NCBI GenBank assembly: GCA_965207705.1
Contig: OZ242292.1
Location: 930,001 to 994,000 of the forward strand
Origin: JAAOII01 sp965207705
GTDB lineage: Bacteria; Pseudomonadota; Gammaproteobacteria; CBDBNL01; JAAOII01
DNA: 64,000 bases
Direction: 5' to 3'
Shown here: positions 18,479 through 26,894 of the stretch, in pieces
Layout: each line of letters begins with the position of its first letter
How positions within the stretch are numbered: position 1 is the stretch's first letter
Position numbers and translations under genes: made by a program
The notes under the pieces: generated by a model
Databases searched by the model: none
Seen by the model: the letters and a program-made list of their open reading frames with translations, nothing else
Told to the model about the DNA's origin: nothing

Positions 18479-19384
18479 GTCGTTAATTCTAAATAATTGC
18501 TTCCACAAAAGTATTAGAAATAATAATACCCCACCTGTCGTAACAATAGTCCCTCCAACATTTAAGCTAAAGCCCTCATTGAGCATATAAATGGGAACAT
18601 AAACCGCTAGGCTATAACCCACCACGCATAACGCCACCGAGAGCAAGCAACTAATAAATATGCGAGATGCTATGGAACTCGCGAACAAAGAAGCAATAAG
18701 TGGCGGAATTATAAACATCCCCACAATTAATATTAATCCCACTAATCTAAAGGCGCCTACTACTGTCATCGTAATAATAATAGGGATGCCATAATAAATT
18801 AAACGAGCTCCTTTAATAGTGCAACGGGCAAATTCATAGTCAAAGCATATTAACAATATCTCTTTATAAAATAATATTATCAGTAAAGATATTAAACCAA
18901 CAAGAAAGATGAGCACCGCAATAGAAGACGGGATGTACCCGAGCAGCGTCCATACGCCTATATCGGCAGAACCCAAGCCAACCCAATAAACCGATTCTAA
19001 GCTGCCAAATAGAATATGAGTTACATCAAAGTGAACTCTGCGGTCAACAAAAACTTCCAGTAACAAAATACCCATAGCAAACATAACGCTAAATACCATG
19101 CCCATAACTGCATTTCTATCTTGAATACGACCTAACAGCTCAATGAGAATAGTGCCGATAAGCGCCGCAGCCAACGCCCCCCAAAACATATAGAAAAAAG
19201 AGATGCTTCCAGCAATAAAAAATGCAACAACCATCCCCGGTAATACCATGTGGGAAAGAGCGTCCACCGTCATACTATGTCCCCGCACTAACAAAAAATT
19301 GCCGCATAAAGTGCAACAAATTCCACTAAGAATAGCAGCAAGCAAAGGGGCAAAATCAATCAGCCAAAAATCTATGAATAACAT
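18470..19384 (-). CDS. Metal ABC transporter permease (second)
   Basis: 304 residues, all hydrophobic helices: ABC-3 family permease (MntB/ZnuB/SitD type). FLLVRGHSMTVDALSHMVLPGMVVAF is the conserved early loop, and GLILIVGMFIIPPLIASLF the characteristic late helix. I start at ATG 19384 (MLFIDFW); an upstream ATG at 19411 would add nine residues. It overlaps the preceding permease gene by about 29 bp, so translation is coupled. Two non-identical permeases in one operon imply a heterodimeric channel, as in SitC/SitD. The last 9 bp overlap the mntR 3' end on the other strand. Confidence 0.85.
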   Translation of the reverse strand: MLFIDFWLIDFAPLLAAILSGICCTLCGNFLLVRGHSMTVDALSHMVLPGMVVAFFIAGSISFFYMFWGALAAALIGTILIELLGRIQDRNAVMGMVFSVMFAMGILLLEVFVDRRVHFDVTHILFGSLESVYWVGLGSADIGVWTLLGYIPSSIAVLIFLVGLISLLIILFYKEILLICFDYEFARCTIKGARLIYYGIPIIITMTVVGAFRLVGLILIVGMFIIPPLIASLFASSIASRIFISCLLSVALCVVGYSLAVYVPIYMLNEGFSLNVGGTIVTTGGVLLFLILLWKQLFRINDSV

Positions 19385-20261
19385 TTTTATTAAACGACCA
19401 TAACAAGCCAATAATATAGAAAAAAGCGCACACCAGTATTATTGACACCCCAGTGGGAATACCCTCCAACCCAGTACTTATTGCAGCTCCTAAATGACAG
19501 CTCAATCCACCTATGGTGGCGGAACTAATCAAGAAAGCATGCCAGTTCTTAAATATCAAAGCTGAGGTTAAAGGTGGAATAGTTAATAATCCCATAATAA
19601 GGATTAAACCCATCGCCTTCATTCCGATGGCTATAACAATAACTGCCAGCAGGGTTATTACAAAATCTAACAGCCGAACCCTATAGCCCTGAGACAAGGC
19701 AAATATTTCATCAAAACATAACAATTGTAATTCTTTATAAAAAAGAAGGCACATTAGCACCACCACCAAAGCGCCCAAGCCAATAAGCTGCGCTTCTGCT
19801 AAATTGATTGTAGCGCTCTGCCCTAAAATAAATGTTTCCAAACCGGCTTTGGCGCCGCTGGGGATGCTTTGGATATAACTAAGCAACACTATCCCCAAGC
19901 CATAGAAGCTACTAAGGGAAAGAGCTAAGGCGGCATCTTGTTTTATATGACGGGTTAAGAAATTAATGAAAATTAGACATATAAAAATAGTAACGAAAGC
20001 CCCTGCAATAATTACCCATTCCTCGCGAGTGCCTCCCAAGAAGAAGTGCGCCACCAAGAAACCCAAGCCAACGCCTGGAAGAGATGCATGACTCAGAGCA
20101 TCCGCCAACAATGCTTTACGTCTATATAACAGGTAGGCGCCTAAAATACCAGATGCAACACCCTGCATCATTACCGCACTGGATACTACGGCGGAATTAT
20201 ATGAGTATGAAAATAATAGGGCTGAGGTGAATTCTTGGAAATTATAATCTAAAAAAAACAT
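19356..20261 (-). CDS. Metal ABC transporter permease (first)
   Basis: 301 residues; ABC-3 family integral membrane protein with eight or so helices. Motifs: GAYLLYRRKALLADALSHASLPGVGLGF and MGLILIMGLLTIPPLTSALIF. Its ATG overlaps the stop of the ATPase gene (TAATG). With the other permease it forms the inner-membrane pore for Mn2+, Zn2+ or Fe2+; the mntR neighbour favours Mn2+. Confidence 0.87.
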   Translation of the reverse strand: MFFLDYNFQEFTSALLFSYSYNSAVVSSAVMMQGVASGILGAYLLYRRKALLADALSHASLPGVGLGFLVAHFFLGGTREEWVIIAGAFVTIFICLIFINFLTRHIKQDAALALSLSSFYGLGIVLLSYIQSIPSGAKAGLETFILGQSATINLAEAQLIGLGALVVVLMCLLFYKELQLLCFDEIFALSQGYRVRLLDFVITLLAVIVIAIGMKAMGLILIMGLLTIPPLTSALIFKNWHAFLISSATIGGLSCHLGAAISTGLEGIPTGVSIILVCAFFYIIGLLWSFNKNVIHRFLAD

Positions 20262-20983
20262 TAGCGCAATTTAGGAATGGCAATACCGCTGCCATAAGCG
20301 CGACGCAAATTAGTCGCAGATAAAACTTTATTAATAGGACCGCTGGCTATCAACTTGTTATTAAGTAATATGCCATAATCAAAATGAACCGCAGCACTAT
20401 ATAAGTCATGATGAATACATAGAATACTCTTGCCTTGTTTAATCAGGCGGTTGAATAAGCTTTGAATTACCCGCTCAGTTTTCATATCAACCCCTGCTAA
20501 GGGTTCATCAAAAAGAAATAAATCGGCATTATCATCCACCATAGCGCGCGCCAAAAAGATACGCTGTTGTTGCCCTACAGAAAGGTCGCTTATAGGAGTG
20601 TTTGCATAATTTTCCATACCTACATCTTTCAATGCTTCAAGGGCTTTATCTTTATGCTGACGTGTTACTTTTTTAAACCAACCAATCTTACGATACAATC
20701 CCATTTGAGCCACATCACGGCAAGTTACTGGAAAGTCCCAATCAATTTCTTGACGTTGCGCAGTGTACACCAAAGATGAACAGTTTTTAATTATCTCCCC
20801 TTTGTAAGGAATGAGACCAACTATTGCTTTAAGAAATGTACTCTTCCCCGCCCCATTGGGTCCCAAAATCCCTATCTTAACTCCACGCCTTAAATTGCAG
20901 GTTAATGGTCCCAGTACTTGTTTTTTACCATAAAAAACTGATAAATTGCGGCACTCAATGATGTTAGTGTTACTTGCTTTCAT
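20261..20983 (-). CDS. Metal ABC transporter ATP-binding protein
   Basis: 240 residues. Walker A GPNGAGKST, Q-loop in YTAQRQEIDWDFPVT, signature LSVGQQQR, Walker B LFLFDEPLAGVD and switch His in ILCIHHDLYSA are all intact. Cytoplasmic ATPase of the importer. The segment QRQEIDWDFPVT is typical of Mn/Zn/Fe-type (ABC-3) ATPases. It lies 38 bp after the binding-protein gene. Confidence 0.92.
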   Translation of the reverse strand: MKASNTNIIECRNLSVFYGKKQVLGPLTCNLRRGVKIGILGPNGAGKSTFLKAIVGLIPYKGEIIKNCSSLVYTAQRQEIDWDFPVTCRDVAQMGLYRKIGWFKKVTRQHKDKALEALKDVGMENYANTPISDLSVGQQQRIFLARAMVDDNADLFLFDEPLAGVDMKTERVIQSLFNRLIKQGKSILCIHHDLYSAAVHFDYGILLNNKLIASGPINKVLSATNLRRAYGSGIAIPKLR

Positions 20984-21021
20984 CTATTGCGATGCCTCCT
21001 GTGATGCCTCCCATGCGGGGG

Positions 21022-22182
21022 CTATAAGCTGTCTAAAGTCACTGAATCTAAAATGGAAGTATCCACTCCCCAAGCTGTTGCAATTGTTCGTATATTATGT
21101 TCTAACATACCTATATAAGTTCCTTCCCAAGTTCCGCTTTCTCCCATAGCATCGGAATACAAGGTGCCCCCTATTTTTATTTCATGCCCCCTACTTGCCG
21201 CGCCTTCAATAACTGCATATATATCACGCGAACTAACCGAGCTTTCTACAAATACACTTTTAATATTATATTCAATTAAAGAATCAATCAAAGAGTTTAT
21301 TTTATTGATACTGATCTGTCTGTCAGTGGATATCCCTTGAATTGCCAAAACCTTGATTCCAAAGCGGGCACCAAAATAACCAAAAGCATCATGGGAGGTA
21401 ACTAATATTCTCTTCTCTTTAGGTATTGAGCTAAATATTTTTTTAGCTTTTTCATGGAGCTCTTCTAATTCATAAAAATACGTATTAGCTCTTGCCATTA
21501 TAGTTTCTTTACATTCAGGATACTGATCAATAATAATATTAAGTGCGATACTCAATACCTCGCTCCATAAAATAGGGTCCATCCATAAATGAGGGTCATG
21601 TATACCTGGCTCTACTTCCATCATCAGCTTAGGATTTATTAACTCTCCCACTGGATAAACTGGTTTGGTTATTGATAATAAATGTAGAAAGGGTTTCATC
21701 TGCGCTTCTAATAAATGACCAACATACTGAACCATACCCGACCGATGCATCTTTCGAACATCGGCGCGGCTAAGGCGATATAAATGAGGATCAGTTCCAC
21801 TACCCAGTAAGCTCTTTACATAAACACAGCTCCCCGTTATATGTGCGAGGGGTTCACCTAGCTGGGCAATGGACGTGACCACTTCATAATTCTTTCCCGG
21901 TATCTTCCTAAAGCTAATGCCATCTGCTCGCGCTTGTTGTGGCATAAAAGACGCTGTTAGTCCTGCTATTAAAAAGGCAGTGACTAATCCTTTGAAATAG
22001 TTTGACTTAATTTGTTGGGTTTTTGAAGTTCCTGTCCATAGAACTGGAATCCTCAAAAAGGCCACTGAATGCACCCAATAATAAGATGCATTCAATGGCT
22101 GAACCCCTGAACTTTCGTTCAGGTCTGTTCGGCTCCATAATCCGAAGACCATAGCTTTCATTGCCGACATTACTACTAACAT
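21022..22182 (-). CDS. Metal ABC transporter periplasmic binding protein (start uncertain)
   Basis: ZnuA/SitA/MntC-type (cluster A-I) solute-binding protein. Metal ligands are recognisable: His in GTDPHLYRLSRADV, His in IHDPHLWMDPILW, Glu in VFVESSVSSRDI and Asp in GTLYSDAMG; the His-rich loop of zinc-specific ZnuA is missing, which favours manganese. A signal peptide (FKGLVTAFLIAGLTASFMPQQARA) begins near residue 62 and ends near residue 86 of the longest ORF. The upstream 55 codons overlap a set of three RNA hairpins including an intrinsic terminator (22056-22150), so they may be leader rather than protein. In-frame choices after the terminator are a TTG at 22056 or a rarer codon; I report the longest ORF because I cannot decide. 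First gene of the operon. Confidence 0.8.
   Translation of the reverse strand: MLVVMSAMKAMVFGLWSRTDLNESSGVQPLNASYYWVHSVAFLRIPVLWTGTSKTQQIKSNYFKGLVTAFLIAGLTASFMPQQARADGISFRKIPGKNYEVVTSIAQLGEPLAHITGSCVYVKSLLGSGTDPHLYRLSRADVRKMHRSGMVQYVGHLLEAQMKPFLHLLSITKPVYPVGELINPKLMMEVEPGIHDPHLWMDPILWSEVLSIALNIIIDQYPECKETIMARANTYFYELEELHEKAKKIFSSIPKEKRILVTSHDAFGYFGARFGIKVLAIQGISTDRQISINKINSLIDSLIEYNIKSVFVESSVSSRDIYAVIEGAASRGHEIKIGGTLYSDAMGESGTWEGTYIGMLEHNIRTIATAWGVDTSILDSVTLDSL
22055..22099 (-). terminator. Intrinsic terminator inside the leader of the metal importer operon
   Basis: Minus strand: GCCATTGAATGCATC (22099-22085), 9-nt loop, GGTGCATTCAGTGGC (22075-22061), then CTTTTTG. All 15 pairs form, two of them G-U; on the plus strand those would be A-C mismatches, so the stem is selected on the operon's strand. 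Position before the signal peptide suggests conditional readthrough. Confidence 0.65.
22061..22150 (-). promoter_or_regulatory. Structured leader RNA (unclassified attenuator or riboswitch candidate)
   Basis: Read on the minus strand: hairpin 1 at 22150-22122 (GGTCTTCGG paired with CCGA-AC-AGACC), hairpin 2 at 22123-22106 (CCTGAAC, GAAA tetraloop, GTTCAGG), then a 15-bp terminator stem at 22099-22061. A second GTTCAG at about 22105-22100 can compete with hairpin 2 and touches the terminator stem, giving an alternative fold. It precedes the metal importer operon. It does not match the yybP-ykoY manganese riboswitch as I know it. Confidence 0.55.
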
Positions 22183-22220
22183 ACTAAATATATCACTGCA
22201 ATAAAATAAATAAACATTAC

Positions 22221-22226
22221 ATTATA
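22221..22226 (-). promoter_or_regulatory. Candidate -10 box for metal importer operon
   Basis: Minus-strand TATAAT at 22226-22221, with an overlapping alternative TGTTATACT just upstream. The -35 is poor. It would give a leader of about 60 nt before hairpin 1 and 110 nt before the terminator stem. Confidence 0.35.
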
Positions 22227-22361
22227 AGTATAACACAGGTTAACTTTATTAATGCGCATTAATAACTAATTTTTTGCGTTTTTTCAATGTTTTTCTAATT
22301 AAAGCCATTATATAAGCGTATACAAGCACTAAGAAAGCAAGTATTCCTCCTTTGGGGTTGT

Positions 22362-22369
22362 GCTATAAT
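22362..22369 (+). promoter_or_regulatory. tRNA-Leu promoter (extended -10)
   Basis: TGCTATAAT (22361-22369) is a perfect extended -10, 18 nt before the tRNA 5' end; no good -35 is seen. Confidence 0.55.
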
Positions 22370-22386
22370 GGGCTATAACACCTTTA

Positions 22387-22469
22387 GCCGAGGTGGCGGA
22401 ATCGGTAGACGCGCTGGTCTCAAAAACCAGTTCCTTTTGGGAGTGCGAGTTCAAGTCTCGCCCTCGGTA
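22387..22469 (+). tRNA. tRNA-Leu (CAA)
   Basis: Class II tRNA with long variable arm. Acceptor GCCGAGG pairs with CCTCGGT (first pair G-U), D-arm GCGGAATCGGTAGACGCGC, anticodon loop CTCAAAA in stem CTGGT/ACCAG (anticodon CAA, reads UUG), variable arm GTTCCTTTTGGGAGT, T-arm GCGAG-TTCAAGT-CTCGC. Discriminator A; CCA is not encoded. Confidence 0.93.
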
Positions 22470-22498
22470 TTTGTAGTGAGTTTATAATAACAACATAA

Positions 22499-23245
22499 AT
22501 GATAATTTCACATAAGCATAAATTCATCTTCATAAAGATACGCAAGTGTGCTGGCAGCAGCATAGAGGCATATTTAGCGCAACATTGCGGGGCAGATGAC
22601 ATAATAACGCCCATGCAATCCTCTGCGGAGTATGACCTATCGCGCAATTGGGAGGGAACGGTTCCCTGGTGGCGTATTCCTCTGCGAATAGGTGAAATGT
22701 ACTTCTGGCAAAACCCCATCCAACATCACCCTAGCGGCTCGCAAAGGAGGCAAATAATTAATGGCAATTTTTTCAATCATATAAGGGCGCGAGACATTAA
22801 AAGTTGTATTCCTCGCAATATCTGGAATAGTTATTTTAAATTCTGTTGTGAACGTAATCCTTGGGACAAGCTTCTATCCCGCTACTGCTGGAGTAATCGC
22901 AATAAAGACCAGCGATTGCCCAATAATATATCCCCCAAGCTGTTTGATAAATTTATAAAATATAGCGCTGTAACCTCGCCATATATAAGTGACTTTTCTT
23001 TTTATAGTGATGCCTCAGACAAAGTATTAGCAGACAGGGTTATGAGGTTTGAGAGATTGGATGATGATTTTGGCGCAGTATGCCAACAACTCGGTATTCC
23101 ATTTAGTGGCAAACTAAACATACAGCTTAAGCGCAGCAACAAAAAAGAAAAGTTACAATACCAACATATATACACTGAAGAGCAAAAAAATATTGTGGCA
23201 AAGAGTTGCGCCAAAGAGATAGCCCTATTTAATTATCATTTTTAA
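22499..23245 (+). CDS. Sulfotransferase-family protein
   Basis: 248 residues. The N-terminal KFIFIKIRKCAGSSIEAYLA is the PAPS 5'-phosphosulfate loop of the Sulfotransfer_2 type (usual form HVPKTAGTSI), and CERNPWDKLLSRYCW the 3'-phosphate-binding segment (R.P....S.Y). No signal peptide or membrane helix, so it is likely cytoplasmic and acts on a sugar or glycan precursor. It lies 30 bp after tRNA-Leu and 6 bp before pdxA, which are normally not its neighbours; insertion next to a tRNA suggests acquisition. A second, weakly similar gene is at 28124. Confidence 0.75.
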   Translation: MIISHKHKFIFIKIRKCAGSSIEAYLAQHCGADDIITPMQSSAEYDLSRNWEGTVPWWRIPLRIGEMYFWQNPIQHHPSGSQRRQIINGNFFNHIRARDIKSCIPRNIWNSYFKFCCERNPWDKLLSRYCWSNRNKDQRLPNNISPKLFDKFIKYSAVTSPYISDFSFYSDASDKVLADRVMRFERLDDDFGAVCQQLGIPFSGKLNIQLKRSNKKEKLQYQHIYTEEQKNIVAKSCAKEIALFNYHF

Positions 23246-23251
23246 CAAACA

Positions 23252-24409
23252 ATGCAAAAAATACTAATACCCACAGGAGAGCCCGCTGGCATAGGTCCTG
23301 ATATATGCCTTATGCTGCCTGCTGAACTACGGCAGAATTTGGTGTTCATGGGCGATGGTGATATGCTATCTGAAAGAGCAAAGTTGTTAGGGCTGAAGGT
23401 CTCTTTTAAGCGGGTGGGAAGCGGCGCAACTGATGCTGACTTCCGCTTTATCCATCTGCCAATCAATAAAAAAGTAACTCCTGGAAAGCCGGATGCTGAA
23501 AATAATCCCTATTTACTGGGAATGCTTAAGCAAGCGGTGCAGTTATGCATGAAGCATGAATACACCACAATGGTTACCGCCCCTGTAAGCAAGCAGCTTA
23601 TCAACAAGAGCATCCCCTTCATCGGCCTCAGTGAATTTTTGCAGGAGACATGCCAAGCAACAACAACGATGCTTAGAATGTTTTGCGGAAAAATAAACAG
23701 CGCAATCTATGATACAGGCAATGATGCGGGCAGCGACTCCGGCAGTGGTATAGGCGGCGACAAAGAGTTACGGGTAACCTTTGCTACTATGCATATTCCT
23801 GTGAATGAGATTGCTAACAAGCTGAGCCCAAAACTTGTGGAACGCACTATCCGCGACACCAACATGATTATGCAAAAGTATTTTAGTTGTAACTCGCCAA
23901 CGTCAGACAGCGCATCATCCTCTATTCTATCCCCCCCGGCTCTATCCTCCTCTGCTGCATCGCCCCCCGCCGCAGCGCCCTCTGCTCTATCCTCCACTAT
24001 TTTATCCCCCTCTGTATCCCCCGCCCCCCGCTTAGCATTATGCGGACTCAATCCTCATGCTGGTGAAGAGGGTCTGCTCGGTGAAGAAGAAGCGCAATGG
24101 ATGACTGCATTAGCCCGCCGCCTGCAAGGGGAAGGGATAAATGTATCCGACCCATTAGCAGCGGACTCGTTATTTGCCGCAGGTAATCTCGCGCACTATG
24201 ACGCCGTCATCGCTATGTTCCACGACCAAGGGCTTACTCCATTCAAAGCACTAACATTTAACCAGGGGGCGCAATTAACTTTTGGTTTACCCTTTTTACG
24301 TTTATCTCCTGACCATGGCACCGCATTCTCATTGGCAGGCAAAGGCAAGGCAAATAGTGGCAGCATGGAATATGCAGTGCGTCTGGCATTGAAATTACAT
24401 AAAAACTGA
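23252..24409 (+). CDS. pdxA: 4-hydroxythreonine-4-phosphate dehydrogenase
   Basis: 385 residues against about 330 in E. coli. Conserved segments: GEPAGIGPDICL at the N-terminus, VTAPVSKQLINK, TMHIPVNEI, LCGLNPHAGEEGLLGEEE, MFHDQGLTPFKAL and SPDHGTAF (metal-ligand histidines intact). It makes the C3 amino-ketone used for pyridoxal phosphate. About 45 extra residues rich in Ser/Ala/Pro (SSSILSPPALSSSAASPP) interrupt the loop before RLALCGLNPHAGEEG, and a smaller Gly/Ser insert (DAGSDSGSGIGGD) lies earlier. The frame is intact, so the gene is probably functional. It begins the pdxA-rsmA-apaG-apaH cluster; rsmA follows after 7 bp. Confidence 0.93.
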   Translation: MQKILIPTGEPAGIGPDICLMLPAELRQNLVFMGDGDMLSERAKLLGLKVSFKRVGSGATDADFRFIHLPINKKVTPGKPDAENNPYLLGMLKQAVQLCMKHEYTTMVTAPVSKQLINKSIPFIGLSEFLQETCQATTTMLRMFCGKINSAIYDTGNDAGSDSGSGIGGDKELRVTFATMHIPVNEIANKLSPKLVERTIRDTNMIMQKYFSCNSPTSDSASSSILSPPALSSSAASPPAAAPSALSSTILSPSVSPAPRLALCGLNPHAGEEGLLGEEEAQWMTALARRLQGEGINVSDPLAADSLFAAGNLAHYDAVIAMFHDQGLTPFKALTFNQGAQLTFGLPFLRLSPDHGTAFSLAGKGKANSGSMEYAVRLALKLHKN

Positions 24410-24416
24410 ATTAAGA

Positions 24417-25445
24417 TTGAAGAAGCCAGCAAATAATAATCAGCCAAAGGCACGCAAGAGCTTAGGGCAGCACTTTCTGCGCAACCCCAATGCGCTGGAT
24501 AGATTGGTTGAAGCAATCGCACCTCAAAAGCAAGATATTTTTATAGAAATAGGATGTGGTGATGGCGCTCTAACTCTGCCACTCAGCGAAAGGTGCCGGC
24601 ATATAACCGCCATAGAAATAGACCAGCAGCTGGCAAGCAACTTACGCGCCAAGACCGCTCATATAAATAACTTAACTATCATCAATGCAGATGCCCTAAA
24701 GGATAATCTTGATGATGCGTTTGCTGGATTGCCTGGGGAGAGTGAGGGCGAGGACAATAAGGCAGGGGCAAAGGTAGGGGCGGAGACGAAGGTAGGGGCG
24801 GAGACAAAGATAGAGGCAGGGGCGAAGGCGAAACCAAAAGAAATACGTATAGTGGGCAACTTGCCCTATAACATCAGCGTGCACTTAATGGAACGGTTTC
24901 TTCTGCTCGCCCACTTCGGCATCGGCAGCGAAAGGATAAGTGTCGCAAGCAATGCCAATATAAGCAATGACGCCGCTAATAATTCCGCTGCAAATAATGG
25001 CACTGGAAGCAACACCAACGCAAATAACACCAGCGCAATCAATATAAAAGACATGCACTTCTTGGTGCAAAAAGAAATAGCGCAAAGATTACTTGCCGCA
25101 GTGGGCGGCGACAACTATTGTCGCCTCAGCTTAATGCGCCAAACCATGGCTCAGGGTGAAAAGTTGTTTGACTTGCCGCCCCGTTCTTTTGTCCCCCCGC
25201 CTAAAGTAATGTCTTCGTTTGTTCGTCTAACACCATGCCTATACGAAAGTATAACTAGCCCACAAGAAATACGCGCACTCAATGGTATCATAACTTCCGC
25301 CTTCTCGCGCCCTAACCGCCATCTACGCAATACCATTAAAGAATTACAGCAGACAGAAATCCTGCGCCGCCTAAACCTTGCAGAAAAACGCGCCAAACAA
25401 ACATCCCTCGCCGACTTCATCAGCATAATGCGCGCACTAAGTTAA
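24417..25445 (+). CDS. rsmA: 16S rRNA dimethyladenosine transferase
   Basis: 342 residues against about 270 usually. KSLGQHFLRNPNALDRL, SAM-binding IEIGCGDGALTLPL, NLPYNISVHLMERFL (the NLPY active site) and the C-terminal FVPPPKVMSSFVRL are present. It dimethylates two adjacent adenines near the 3' end of 16S rRNA. Two low-complexity inserts interrupt it: a Lys/Ala/Gly repeat (GAETKVGAETK, 18-bp DNA repeat at about 24770-24830) before the NLPY strand, and an Asn/Ala run (NNSAANNGTGSNTNANN) after it. Both fall between conserved elements. The start is TTG at 24417, 7 bp after pdxA. Confidence 0.93.
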   Translation: MKKPANNNQPKARKSLGQHFLRNPNALDRLVEAIAPQKQDIFIEIGCGDGALTLPLSERCRHITAIEIDQQLASNLRAKTAHINNLTIINADALKDNLDDAFAGLPGESEGEDNKAGAKVGAETKVGAETKIEAGAKAKPKEIRIVGNLPYNISVHLMERFLLLAHFGIGSERISVASNANISNDAANNSAANNGTGSNTNANNTSAINIKDMHFLVQKEIAQRLLAAVGGDNYCRLSLMRQTMAQGEKLFDLPPRSFVPPPKVMSSFVRLTPCLYESITSPQEIRALNGIITSAFSRPNRHLRNTIKELQQTEILRRLNLAEKRAKQTSLADFISIMRALS

Positions 25446-25502
25446 ATATGTATAAATGCGCAGATATCTTGTATAATACTTAAACAACCTTAAATAAGCG
25501 TT

Positions 25503-25889
25503 ATGAATTCTAAACACGACGACGAAGCTTTGCGAATAGAAATATTCACAAAATATGATGGAAAAAAATCCAACCCGAATGAGAATCGTTATGTCTTCTT
25601 ATATACCATCGGCATAACAAACTTATGCGATGACAATATACAGCTGGTGGGGCGTAAGTGGACAGTAACCGATGGCAACAACGAATCCCACGAAGTTGAA
25701 GGCGAAGGCGTGGTGGGCAAGAAACCAGTTATTGAACCCAATCATTCGTTTGCATATACCAGTGGAATAATGTTAGATACCGAGATGGGAACCATGGAAG
25801 GCGAATACACCATGCGCAGCTCGGATGGCATGGAATTTAATGTTCCGATAAAAAAATTCACGCTCTCTATACCGCGAATTATCAACTAA
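25503..25889 (+). CDS. apaG: ApaG protein
   Basis: 128 residues, one ApaG/FxA fibronectin-type beta domain: NRYVFLYTIGITNLCDDNIQL, RKWTVTDGNN, VEGEGVVGKKPVIEPNHSFAYTSG and EGEYTMRSSDG. Long linked with Co2+/Mg2+ efflux phenotypes in Salmonella; molecular role unclear. TATAAT at 25472-25477 may give it its own promoter after rsmA. 33 bp before apaH. Confidence 0.92.
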   Translation: MNSKHDDEALRIEIFTKYDGKKSNPNENRYVFLYTIGITNLCDDNIQLVGRKWTVTDGNNESHEVEGEGVVGKKPVIEPNHSFAYTSGIMLDTEMGTMEGEYTMRSSDGMEFNVPIKKFTLSIPRIIN

Positions 25890-25922
25890 TCAATGACTAA
25901 CAAAAGCTGGAGTTAATCCAGC

Positions 25923-26813
25923 ATGGCATCCTATTTTATTGGCGATGTGCATGGCTGCTATGACGAACTAGCAAAAATGCTGGATGCTATATCCTATCAG
26001 CCGAGCCAAGACAAACTTCTGTTCACTGGCGACCTGGTGGGGCGTGGAAGCGAGCCATATAAAACATTGCGCTTGGTTCATTCCTTACAGCAGGAAAACC
26101 CTGAAGTGAAAGTTGTGCTTGGCAATCACGACCTGCACCTAATCGCCATTTACTTTGGCGGCTACGACAGAAATAAAAACCACGATGCAACCCTGAACCA
26201 AATTATAGATGCCAGCGACGCCCAGCAAATAATTGAATGGCTGCTGCATCAATCGCTGTTGTACTGGAACAAACAAGATGACTATGTTTTGGTGCATGCT
26301 GGAATACCCCATATTTGGAGCATAGAGGAGGCAGCGAGTCATGCCAGATATGCTGAGCAGCAACTACAAAGCACTTATGCTTCTGGCAATGTGCCTGGTA
26401 ATTCCCCGGACAACATCCCTGCTGCACACATTGCCATGCAAAAACTAATGAGCGGTCTATATGGCAACCAGCCACATTCTATGGATGAGGTATCCAACGA
26501 AAGTGAGCGTCTAAGGATAATTATCAACTACCTAACCCGCATGCGCTTCTGCACTGCTGAAGGTAAGATGGAACTGAGCAACGCAGGAGCGGCAGCTGAA
26601 GTACCCGCCAACTGCGCCGCATGGTTTGATTATGCCAGAAAAGAAAAGACGTTGATTGTCTTTGGACATTGGTCTGCTATCCGCGGCGTAACCAGCCAAG
26701 AAAAAATGCTGGCGATGGATTATGGCTGTGCTTGGGGACTGCACTTAGCAGCTAAACGATTGGAGGATGGCAAGCTTTTTAAAGTCGCCCGCATGAATAA
26801 CAATACGCCTTAA
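25923..26813 (+). CDS. apaH: Symmetrical bis(5'-nucleosyl)-tetraphosphatase
   Basis: 296 residues. Metallophosphatase motifs: GDVHGCYDEL at residues 7-16, FTGDLVGRG, VLGNHDLHL and FGHWSAIRG. It cleaves Ap4A into two ADP and, in enterobacteria, removes Np4 caps from RNA. A run SGNVPGNSPDNIPAAH in the middle is slightly longer than in E. coli. Last gene of the pdxA cluster; convergent with argC across an 81-bp gap without a convincing terminator. Confidence 0.94.
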   Translation: MASYFIGDVHGCYDELAKMLDAISYQPSQDKLLFTGDLVGRGSEPYKTLRLVHSLQQENPEVKVVLGNHDLHLIAIYFGGYDRNKNHDATLNQIIDASDAQQIIEWLLHQSLLYWNKQDDYVLVHAGIPHIWSIEEAASHARYAEQQLQSTYASGNVPGNSPDNIPAAHIAMQKLMSGLYGNQPHSMDEVSNESERLRIIINYLTRMRFCTAEGKMELSNAGAAAEVPANCAAWFDYARKEKTLIVFGHWSAIRGVTSQEKMLAMDYGCAWGLHLAAKRLEDGKLFKVARMNNNTP

Positions 26814-26894
26814 TCTCTGATAAAACTAAAGCGTGATTTGCGCTGCTGTCCCGTTACCCTATTTTATTTTTACTAAGCCGCCAGTGCTTTTTTA

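Noticed and set aside
22061..22150. yybP-ykoY manganese riboswitch
   Set aside because: The expected conserved loop sequences are not found; only position and metal context agree, so it is left unclassified.
22420..22719. Minus-strand ORF of 99 codons
   Set aside because: It overlaps tRNA-Leu and the sulfotransferase gene in antisense; typical shadow.
24659..25114. Minus-strand ORFs opposite rsmA inserts
   Set aside because: Long only because the inserts are low complexity; no start context or family match.
26814..26894. Bidirectional terminator between apaH and argC
   Set aside because: Only weak, interrupted stems; no convincing T-run next to a stable hairpin.
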